A DNA stretch of 8,242 nucleotides from positions 1 to 8,242 of the forward strand of contig CALFHQ010000647.1 of the NCBI GenBank assembly GCA_937876385.1, in the 5' to 3' direction. Below the pieces are notes generated by a model. It was not told the origin of the DNA and ran no database searches. It worked only from the letters and a program-made list of their open reading frames with translations. Origin of the DNA: an uncultured Pseudomonadota bacterium (GTDB lineage: Bacteria; Myxococcota_A; UBA9042; CAIXZC01). Below are positions 1 through 5,294 of the stretch, in pieces; the stretch's first letter is position 1; each line of letters begins with the position of its first letter. Position numbers and translations under genes: made by a program.

Positions 1-919
1 CTTCCGTTGCGGTTTCGTCCTCTGCCGGGGCCACGACTTCCTCGGTTTTGGCTTCCATCTGCTCGGTGCACTTTTCCTTCACCGTCTTCATGAGCAACAT
101 CCGATCATCGGGGGAAGCCGACTTGTTGAACTTGGCCCGAAGCTGCTCATATTCCTCTCGTTCGATCCCGTATTTTGCGAAGAGTCCCTGGTATTCCTTC
201 TGGAAATCCTGCACGGGCAGGTTCTTTTTCTGGAGGCACGTCTCTTCCGCCAGGATGGAAATCGTGGCATTCCATTTGCCCTCGTCCACGGGACGGTCCT
301 TCATCAAGCTGGCGCTCTTGGTCTCCACCGGACCCAGCTTGCCCTGAATCGAGGCGACCTTGGTTCCCGCTTCGTCGAACTTGTTTTGAGTCATGAGCTG
401 CTCGACTAAGGAGGTTTCCTCATCGAGCTTCTGGATTTCGTCGAGGAGTCCCTTGATTTCGAGGGCCTTGCCTTCGTCTCGACTCTTCCACGCAGCGTAG
501 GCGCTGTTCAAGCCGGTCTTGGTTGTGGCGATGCGCGTCGTCAATTCCTGGAGATCCTTGGTAAGCCCTTCACGAGCCTTCTTCTGGTTGTCCAGTTCAT
601 GCTGCTCCTCGGACTTCATGCGGTCTTCTTCCGCTTTGGCCTTGTCGGCTTCGGCTTCAGCAACCCGCTTTTGTGCCTGCTCCACCTTGGCCTTCTCGGC
701 TTCGGCTTCGGCTTTGGCTGTCTCGGCTTCGGCCTTTGCCTTCTCCGCTTCGGCTTTGGCCTGAGCTACTTCGTCGCTGGTTTTCGGCTCGTCGGCCTTC
801 TTCTCTTCGGTGGTACCGTCCTTTTCTCCCTGGCCGGTGAGCTCTTTGATCTTGTCGCATCCCATTGGGGTCATAGCAAAGGCAAAAAGCACAATCAGGG
901 TCAGCCATCGAAACTTCAT
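1..919 (-). CDS. Ala/Glu/Lys-rich coiled-coil lipoprotein, C-terminus cut by window edge
   Basis: The frame stays open from the ATG at 919 to base 1, giving 306 codons with no stop, so the C-terminus lies outside the window. The start is set by a GGAGG ribosome site a few bases upstream (about 924-928 on the minus strand). Residues 1-20 form a signal peptide: MKFR, a hydrophobic core, then PMG before Cys21. This lipobox is weak because Pro stands at -3 instead of Leu. Asp at +2 would favour inner-membrane retention under E. coli Lol rules, which may not apply here. A charged linker follows (22-50), then an Ala/Glu/Lys helix (about 52-105) with heptads such as AKAEAEK, resembling the TolA stalk. 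After it comes a mostly helical region (110-290) with Cys228 and Cys284, and an acidic tail. The likely role is a periplasmic rod or spacer protein. I do not recognise the family, and no enzyme motif is visible. Confidence 0.85.
   Translation of the reverse strand, partial: MKFRWLTLIVLFAFAMTPMGCDKIKELTGQGEKDGTTEEKKADEPKTSDEVAQAKAEAEKAKAEAETAKAEAEAEKAKVEQAQKRVAEAEADKAKAEEDRMKSEEQHELDNQKKAREGLTKDLQELTTRIATTKTGLNSAYAAWKSRDEGKALEIKGLLDEIQKLDEETSLVEQLMTQNKFDEAGTKVASIQGKLGPVETKSASLMKDRPVDEGKWNATISILAEETCLQKKNLPVQDFQKEYQGLFAKYGIEREEYEQLRAKFNKSASPDDRMLLMKTVKEKCTEQMEAKTEEVVAPAEDETATE
698..760 (-). repeat. three tandem 21-nt heptad-encoding units
   Basis: Residues 54-74 of the left-edge lipoprotein are three consecutive heptads of the form AKAEAE followed by K, T or A. 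Each is encoded by 21 nt, and on the plus strand they appear as repeated CTTCGGC/CTTTGGC blocks. Degenerate versions continue on both sides (about 610-790). This is coding low complexity that builds an alanine-rich helix, not a mobile or intergenic repeat. Confidence 0.8.
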
Positions 920-963
920 GGAAATCCTCCATCCGCTGTTCGTTCGAACTGGGTATTCAGGGT

Positions 964-1046
964 GTCTTCACTGTCCGTATTCTAGCGCACCCCCCGGTGG
1001 AGTCAATAGCGCGTGGAGAATAGGAGTTGCCCTTGACAGTGAAGAC
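964..1046. promoter_or_regulatory. inverted-repeat operator candidate between divergent genes
   Basis: GTCTTCACTGTC at 964-975 is the exact reverse complement of GACAGTGAAGAC at 1035-1046. A second, inner pair lies inside it: TATTCT (978-983) with AGAATA (1017-1022). The arms lie about 44 bp upstream of the minus-strand lipoprotein start and about 64 bp upstream of the rubredoxin-like gene start. The right arm overlaps the TTGACA -35 box. Each divergent gene therefore carries the same outward-pointing element. The likely meaning is a shared regulator or a duplicated promoter element. No regulator is identified. Confidence 0.5.
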
Positions 1047-1061
1047 CACAGCGCGCAGTAT
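1033..1061 (+). promoter_or_regulatory. sigma70-like promoter for the rubredoxin-like gene
   Basis: A perfect TTGACA (1033-1038) is followed by a 17-bp spacer and CAGTAT (1056-1061), a weak -10 (3 of 6 matches). Transcription would start near 1068 and give a leader of about 43 nt before the ATG at 1111. The -35 box overlaps the right arm of the 12-bp inverted repeat, so a protein bound there could block RNA polymerase. Confidence 0.45.
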
Positions 1062-1110
1062 CGAAGGGTGCTCCAAGAATATCATCCACCTGACCTTTGA
1101 GGAGGTTTCA

Positions 1111-1440
1111 ATGTTTGTGTGTACAGTTTGTGGCTACATTTACGATGGAGAAGACGCCCCCGAAAATTGCCCCAAGTGCGGCGCTCCAAAAGAAAAGTTC
1201 GACGCCGTTGCCGAGGCTGACGCCGAAAAGATCGAGCGCAGCCGCTTCACCAACGGACTGCATGCTCAGCTTCTGGGCCTGCTGGAAGAGATCTCCTTTG
1301 TCGCTGCCGATGGGATCGAAGATGCGCTGGATCCCGCCTGCGTGGACATCTTCAAGAAGGCCATGACGCTGTCTGACGAAATCTCCCGGTCTGTCCGGGC
1401 AGAGCTCCAGGGCCACATGAAAAAGGGCAAGTGGGGCTGA
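1111..1440 (+). CDS. rubredoxin-like iron protein with C-terminal helical tail
   Basis: This 109-residue cytoplasmic protein starts at the ATG at 1111, preceded by a strong GAGGAGG site. An upstream in-frame ATG at 1027 lies before the promoter and ribosome site and is rejected. Residues 1-30 are a rubredoxin-type knuckle pair: Cys4-x2-Cys7-GYIYDG, then CPKCGAP with Cys20 and Cys23. This matches the short iron domain at the ends of rubrerythrins and should bind one iron through four cysteines. Residues 35-109 are predicted helical and end in the basic GHMKKGKWG. There is no diiron ExxH motif, so this is not a rubrerythrin. The likely role is one-electron transfer in oxidative-stress defence or anaerobic redox metabolism. 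The partner is unknown, and no oxidoreductase is adjacent. The next gene on the strand begins 91 bp downstream with its own candidate promoter. Confidence 0.88.
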   Translation: MFVCTVCGYIYDGEDAPENCPKCGAPKEKFDAVAEADAEKIERSRFTNGLHAQLLGLLEEISFVAADGIEDALDPACVDIFKKAMTLSDEISRSVRAELQGHMKKGKWG

Positions 1441-1459
1441 GTTCCTGTTCTCGTAGTGC

Positions 1460-1488
1460 TTGCCTCGCCACCCTCCTTTCGATAAACT
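1460..1488 (+). promoter_or_regulatory. candidate promoter for the downstream lipoprotein
   Basis: TTGCCT (1460-1465), a 17-bp spacer and TAAACT (1483-1488) each match four of six sigma70 consensus bases. The start would be near 1495, about 37 nt before the ATG at 1532. This suggests the lipoprotein can be transcribed separately from the rubredoxin-like gene. Confidence 0.35.
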
Positions 1489-1531
1489 CCCTCAAACGGA
1501 CTCGCTGTCATCCAAATGGAGGAAATGGAGC

Positions 1532-2362
1532 ATGAACAAACTTCTGTCTGCAATGATTGTCTTGGGCTTGGCCCTCAGTTCCTGCGGGGGCTCGGACGAC
1601 AATACCAACAATCCCAACGACACTCAGGTGACGCAGGACTCCACAGGGGGGGAAGACCTGGAATGGGGCGAGAATTATGTCTCCCTTCTTCCCGATCTGA
1701 CTGGCGCGGTATACCGAGTCACGATGTTGAAGGGGATCGACCCCACCGACCTCATCAACCCAGCATGGAGAGCCGACATCGAAACGTACGCTCTGGTTAT
1801 TCTCCTTCGGGTGGTGGAGCACGACACGACCACCGGGGAAGCAACCATCGAAATCACCTCCGCCAATGCCGAGACGGAAACGGATGGCGAGGGCAACATC
1901 ACCCCCATCTCCTACACATTCGCTTTGGAGCCTTCGACTTTCAACACGAAGATCAATGGACTCCGGTTCCGAATCGACGACCCCATCGCACTCAATATCG
2001 TGACCAACACGGTCAGCAAGCCGTTCCACATCTTCGGCGTCACCGGCTTCGGGGACTTCAACAGCGACGGCTCGAAAATCCTCGAAGCGCGCCTGGAAGG
2101 GAACATCTCGGAAGAGGAAACCAAAGACCTTTGTCTCACCATCCCCGGCGTTGGCGAGCCAAACTTCCACTGGTTCATGAACCTGGCGGCCATCTGCCCG
2201 GATTTCGACACAGACGGTGACGACCAGTTTGACGCCTACTTCTTCAAAGGGTACCTCGGTGCCACGAGAGAAGACGGCCTGTTCCAGGAAGGCATCGACC
2301 CCATCGAAGCGTTGGTAGATGCCTGCGAGACAAACGAAGAGCAGTGCGTCCCGAAGGACTGA
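1532..2362 (+). CDS. secreted lipoprotein of unknown function with an Asp-rich DxDxDG motif
   Basis: The protein has 276 residues. The start at 1532 is chosen because GGAGG lies at 1518-1522 and because the protein then begins with a clean lipoprotein signal: MNKLL, a hydrophobic core, and LSSC with the lipid cysteine at 18. Starting at 1460 would bury this signal behind 24 extra residues. Residues 19-45 are a Ser/Asp/Asn/Thr linker typical of surface lipoproteins. The rest (46-276) looks beta-rich. It contains DFNSDG (175-180) and DFDTDGDDQFD (224-234), which resemble calcium-binding loops of the thrombospondin type-3 or dockerin kind. Four further cysteines (201, 222, 265, 272) could form two disulfides. 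I do not recognise the family. Exposure on the envelope is well supported, while calcium binding is a guess from spacing of acidic residues. Confidence 0.87.
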   Translation: MNKLLSAMIVLGLALSSCGGSDDNTNNPNDTQVTQDSTGGEDLEWGENYVSLLPDLTGAVYRVTMLKGIDPTDLINPAWRADIETYALVILLRVVEHDTTTGEATIEITSANAETETDGEGNITPISYTFALEPSTFNTKINGLRFRIDDPIALNIVTNTVSKPFHIFGVTGFGDFNSDGSKILEARLEGNISEEETKDLCLTIPGVGEPNFHWFMNLAAICPDFDTDGDDQFDAYFFKGYLGATREDGLFQEGIDPIEALVDACETNEEQCVPKD

Positions 2363-2450
2363 TCCTCCCCCAAAGCAGCATTCCTTCTCTTCCAATCCGA
2401 CCCAATATCGAATGAGTTGATGGGATCTTCTCGTTGGTGGCCGCCTGATG

Positions 2451-3167
2451 CTACCCTTCGTCCCCCGGCAGCAGGATTCGAAACTCCCCTTCGACCACGC
2501 AACGAAGCGGGTCTTCCTTCTCGGCAACCTGGATCAAGGTCCCATCGATGGTTCCGATGAAGAGATCCCCAGGCTCGCTTCCCCATTCAGCCACCTCGAC
2601 GGTTCCTTGGGCACCCTCCGATTTGGACGAGAAGTCCTTGCTGTGGAGACTCACCCGCACTGTCGGTTCAAACCCGCTAAACGGATAGGAGCCCGCTTCG
2701 GGTGTGGTCGGGGGTGCTTCGGCGGATCCCACGAGGATTCCGAAATTCAGGGTGATGGAAGCAAAGGTGGGGGTGTACTGGGTATCCGAGATACCGAGGG
2801 ACACGGCAGACGTCATCTGAGTGGCCCCGAAGCTGACCGCCGTCTGGCTTGCGGACAGGTCCCGAAAGAACTCGTAACGGCAACACATCGCCGAATCCAG
2901 GCACGGGGTTTCAACGGATGCGTCGCAGGAAACACCTTCCCCGGTTTCTACCAACAGGGTCAACTTGTAGTAGCTGTCAGGGAGGGTGAAGATGTCCTCG
3001 GCGTCTGGAACGTCCTGGCCGACGTCCTCTCCCGGGGAGGTTGAATCCACCATCGCATCCACCTCCTCGGCACCACCATCGCACCCCACCTGGCCAGCAA
3101 GAAGAGCCACCGCCAAACAACCAACCAAACACCGGGATAGACTCTTCGTCGAGTTCCATGTCCTCAT
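2451..3167 (-). CDS. secreted lipoprotein of unknown function, Cys-rich
   Basis: The protein has 238 residues. The ATG at 3167 is preceded on the minus strand by GGAGGGG (3172-3178). The frame is open for 110 more codons upstream, but those would run into the neighbouring gene on the other strand. Residues 1-28 look like a signal peptide: basic start, hydrophobic core with VALLAGQVG, then Cys29. The lipobox is imperfect because Gln stands at -3. Asp30 at +2 again resembles an inner-membrane retention signal in E. coli. Residues 30-60 are a very acidic linker. The body has Cys81, Cys89, adjacent Cys95-Cys96 and Cys223, and reads as a beta-rich fold. It converges on the lipoprotein ending at 2362, with 88 bp between stops and no clear hairpin terminator. 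The start region is divergent from the YchF-like gene. The family is not recognised. Confidence 0.82.
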   Translation of the reverse strand: MRTWNSTKSLSRCLVGCLAVALLAGQVGCDGGAEEVDAMVDSTSPGEDVGQDVPDAEDIFTLPDSYYKLTLLVETGEGVSCDASVETPCLDSAMCCRYEFFRDLSASQTAVSFGATQMTSAVSLGISDTQYTPTFASITLNFGILVGSAEAPPTTPEAGSYPFSGFEPTVRVSLHSKDFSSKSEGAQGTVEVAEWGSEPGDLFIGTIDGTLIQVAEKEDPLRCVVEGEFRILLPGDEG

Positions 3168-3227
3168 CTTCCCCTCCACAGGTTGCCACGAAATTCCAAT
3201 ATGCCACGAGGACTTGCCGGCTACCAG

Positions 3228-3260
3228 TGGCAAATCGGGGCTGGTTGTGCTATAGCAACC
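3228..3260 (+). promoter_or_regulatory. candidate extended -10 promoter within a palindrome
   Basis: TATAGC (3251-3256) carries the extended -10 TG (3248-3249) and has TGGCAA (3228-3233) 17 bp upstream. The -10 lies inside GGTTGTGCTATAGCAACC (3243-3260). In that stretch GGTTG and CAACC pair, and TGCTATAGCA (3248-3257) is itself a perfect palindrome. It would drive the YchF-like gene with a leader of about 50 nt. The palindrome is a plausible operator, but the site is short. Confidence 0.33.
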
Positions 3261-3314
3261 GACTACCCCCACCGAGCCATATCGGCTTGTGGACGTGGAA
3301 TCGAGGTGAGAGTG

Positions 3315-4337
3315 ATGCGCGCAGCGATGATTGGATTTGAAGCTGTTGGCAAGAAGACCCTGATGGAAGCCTTCATGGGTGCAGACGGCGGGTCTCCTGC
3401 GTTGGGAAAGAAGAGCGTGACGACGATTCGGGTGCCGGACAAGCGCATCGACAAACTCTCGGGCATGTTCAACCCGGAAAAGACGACTTATTCTCACATC
3501 GAGTTGGTACTAGATGACCACCCGGGTCGTTCGATGAAGGAGATGCTGGAGTCGGTGAGAGCGTTCGAGGTACTGATCCTCGTAGCCCGTGGGTTTGATC
3601 CCCAGGGAGAAGATGCCCCCAACCCCATGGTGGACGTTCGCAACCTCATGGACGAAATGATCCTGGGCGACCTCATCATGATTGAAAAGCGTCTCGACTT
3701 CTTCAACCGAACCCACGACAAAGGGCTGGAGTCACAGGTCCTTGAAAAGTGCGCTGCAGCCCTCAACGACGGGCGCTCTCTTTCGACTGGTGTGCTGGAC
3801 GACAATGAAAAGGCGATGCTGGGGCACTACAATTTCCTGACCCTCAAGCCGATTCTCATCGCCTTCAACGTGGAAGAGTCTCTCCTGGGCGACCCCGAAC
3901 TGGCGAAAATCGAGAAGCAGGCCAATGACGAGGGACTCACTGGGTTCTTCCTGTCCGCCCCCATCGAGGCGGAAATCGCCAAACTGCCCGCCGAAGATCA
4001 GCAGGCGTTCCTGGAGGACATTGGTCAGGAAGAAGGTGCTGCCGCTCGCCTTGTCCGAGGGGTATACGCTGCGATGTCGCTTATCTCCTTCTTCACCGTA
4101 GGCGAAGATGAAGTTCGTGCGTGGCCGGTGAGACGAGATTCCAAGGCGCCGGTGGCAGCCGGACGCATCCACTCGGACCTCCAGAGGGGGTTCATTCGAG
4201 CCGAAACCGTGGCGTACGAAGATTTCCTGGTGGCCGGCTCCACTGCAGCCGCCAAACGTGCCGGTTCTTTCCGCTCTGAAGGCAAAGAGTATGTGGTCAA
4301 GGACGGAGATATCATCAATTTCCTGTTCAAAGTCTGA
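3315..4337 (+). CDS. degenerate YchF/OLA1-family protein with intact TGS-type C-terminus
   Basis: The protein has 340 residues, against about 363 for E. coli YchF. The ATG at 3315 follows AGGTGA at 3304-3309. YchF normally binds ATP or GTP through G1-G4 loops, associates with ribosomes and ends in a TGS domain. Here the P-loop reads GFEAVGKKT (7-15), so the Mg-coordinating Ser is Lys. The switch I motif (YPFCTIEPN in YchF) is missing. The G3/switch II segment is shortened to DDHPGRS (67-73), without the usual Gly-rich stretch. The adenine-specificity motif survives as NVEE (185-188), and FLTLKP just before it is typical of YchF. The C-terminal part (about 255-340) is highly conserved, including VRAWPV, AAGRIHSD, GFIRAE and the final KDGDIINFLFKV. 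The fold is confidently YchF-like. Loss of normal nucleotide hydrolysis is inferred. It is probably a paralogue, with the true YchF elsewhere in the genome. Confidence 0.88.
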   Translation: MRAAMIGFEAVGKKTLMEAFMGADGGSPALGKKSVTTIRVPDKRIDKLSGMFNPEKTTYSHIELVLDDHPGRSMKEMLESVRAFEVLILVARGFDPQGEDAPNPMVDVRNLMDEMILGDLIMIEKRLDFFNRTHDKGLESQVLEKCAAALNDGRSLSTGVLDDNEKAMLGHYNFLTLKPILIAFNVEESLLGDPELAKIEKQANDEGLTGFFLSAPIEAEIAKLPAEDQQAFLEDIGQEEGAAARLVRGVYAAMSLISFFTVGEDEVRAWPVRRDSKAPVAAGRIHSDLQRGFIRAETVAYEDFLVAGSTAAAKRAGSFRSEGKEYVVKDGDIINFLFKV

Positions 4338-4367
4338 GAAAACCAATGTCCCCGTCACGAATATCTC

Positions 4368-4397
4368 TTGACCTGCATTTTCTCGCATCGCTAGACT
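4368..4397 (+). promoter_or_regulatory. promoter for the PAP2 gene, possibly giving a leaderless mRNA
   Basis: TTGACC (4368-4373, five of six matches), an 18-bp spacer and TAGACT (4392-4397, four of six) form a good sigma70-like promoter in the 67-bp gap after the YchF-like gene. The -10 ends only 7 bases before the ATG at 4405, so transcription would begin at or next to the start codon. No Shine-Dalgarno sequence is visible, which agrees with a leaderless message. Confidence 0.45.
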
Positions 4398-4404
4398 GTT
4401 CCGG

Positions 4405-5271
4405 ATGAAGTTGCAGCGGAAAACAGGGCGGTCTCGGCCGCTTCGAGTCGATCTTATTCGCCGCGGGTTGTTCCTGTACGCTGTCGGTCTTGTTGTGTCC
4501 TTGCAGTTGACAGCTATCATCGAAGCCATAAGCTCCCTCCCCGGTTCCATTCCCTTCAAGGCCTTTCTGGTGCTGGGTCTGTTTCCGGGAACCGTTGTGC
4601 TCATTGGCTTCAAGCTCTTTCCAGCGACGCGCTCCGACGCTTCTGCCTGGTTCTGGGGCGGCAACGCCCTCATCATGCTGACCCTGTGGGGCGGTGGATA
4701 CTTCGTCGTTGGACACATGACCGGGTCAGGCCCCTTCCACACCCTCTTCTCCTTTATTGACGACTGGTTCTCGTTTCGACCCGGTTGGGTCTTCGTGTAC
4801 ATCACGGTCTACCCACTCTTCGTCTTTCCGCTGCTCTACCTCGAAAACAAGGAAGAGTTGCTCATCTTCGACCTCTCTCAGATTCTGGCGCTGGGGCTCA
4901 GCTACAGCGTGTTCATCGCCTACCCTGTCATTTTCCATCGTCCCACCGCCGAGGTCACCGACTTTGGAACGTGGACGATTTCCGTTGTACAGGGCACCGA
5001 TCCGGCGTGGAACTGCTTCCCTTCCACCCACTGCACCGCATGCACCATCGCTGGCCTCTCCGTGCTGAAGCACAACCGCTGGCTGGCCTGGTGGGCCGCC
5101 ACCTCTACGATGGTGATCTGCCTCTCAACGCTCTATACGAAACAACACTACGCCGTGGATGTGTTTGCCGGCGTGCTTCTGGGTACCGGTAGTTTTGCCG
5201 GCGTTCGATGGGCCGTTCGGGCTACCGTCCCCGGACGCAAGCTGGCATCGACGATCCGCAGAGCGGACTGA
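4405..5271 (+). CDS. PAP2-superfamily membrane phosphatase/phosphotransferase (Aur1/inositol-phosphotransferase-like)
   Basis: This 288-residue integral membrane protein has about six hydrophobic segments (roughly 20-42, 51-71, 83-103, 127-146, 155-178, 226-268, the last range holding two). The PAP2 active-site motifs sit on the C-terminal half. Motif 1 keeps Arg179-Pro180 but lacks the usual upstream Lys. Motif 2 is FPSTH (205-209) with His209. Motif 3 is STLYTKQHYAVD (241-252) with His248 and Asp252, where Thr242 replaces the classic Arg. NCFPSxH plus HYxxDxxxG is the pattern of the Aur1/sphingomyelin-synthase-like branch, which moves phospho-head groups between lipids, rather than of simple PAP phosphatases. 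The likely role is phospholipid or isoprenoid-phosphate turnover at the cytoplasmic membrane; the substrate cannot be told. No ribosome site precedes the ATG, and no better start was found. The stop lies 23 bp before the glutamine synthetase start. Confidence 0.83.
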   Translation: MKLQRKTGRSRPLRVDLIRRGLFLYAVGLVVSLQLTAIIEAISSLPGSIPFKAFLVLGLFPGTVVLIGFKLFPATRSDASAWFWGGNALIMLTLWGGGYFVVGHMTGSGPFHTLFSFIDDWFSFRPGWVFVYITVYPLFVFPLLYLENKEELLIFDLSQILALGLSYSVFIAYPVIFHRPTAEVTDFGTWTISVVQGTDPAWNCFPSTHCTACTIAGLSVLKHNRWLAWWAATSTMVICLSTLYTKQHYAVDVFAGVLLGTGSFAGVRWAVRATVPGRKLASTIRRAD

Positions 5272-5283
5272 CTACACGATTTT

Positions 5284-5288
5284 GGAGG
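5284..5288 (+). promoter_or_regulatory. ribosome binding site fixing the glutamine synthetase start
   Basis: GGAGG lies 6 bases before the ATG at 5295. Another ATG at 5290 is out of frame and too close to the site. The in-frame upstream ATG at 5208 lies inside the PAP2 gene without a ribosome site. Confidence 0.75.
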
Positions 5289-5294
5289 TATGCT

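Noticed and set aside
610..790. CTTCGGCTTTGGC-like repeats considered as a CRISPR or satellite array
   Set aside because: The units are in frame, 21 nt long, have no spacers and encode a regular heptad helix.
942..949. 8-bp palindrome GTTCGAAC upstream of the left-edge lipoprotein
   Set aside because: It is too short to distinguish from chance and has no matching second copy in the window's other promoter regions.
599..985. plus-strand frame rich in Gly/Phe/Leu over the coiled-coil region
   Set aside because: It is the complement of Ala/Glu/Lys codon repeats of the minus-strand lipoprotein. It also runs through that gene's start and promoter region.
1027..1110. upstream ATG extending the rubredoxin-like protein by 28 residues
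   Set aside because: This ATG lies before the predicted promoter. The GAGGAGG site and the start of rubredoxin homology both fit the ATG at 1111.
2363..2450. intrinsic terminator sought between the two converging lipoprotein genes
   Set aside because: GATCC/GGATC (2361-2365 and 2423-2427) is too short and far apart. No stable hairpin with a T-run was found.
1508..2527. 339-codon open frame on the minus strand opposite the lipoprotein at 1532-2362
   Set aside because: It is antisense to a gene with a clear ribosome site, lipobox and linker. The translated product is rich in Arg/Gly/Val without recognisable domains, which is typical of a shadow frame in GC-rich DNA.
3732..4805. 357-codon open frame on the minus strand across the YchF-like and PAP2 genes
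   Set aside because: It lies opposite two genes with strong family motifs and crosses their junction. Its product is Arg/Pro-rich and shows no motif.
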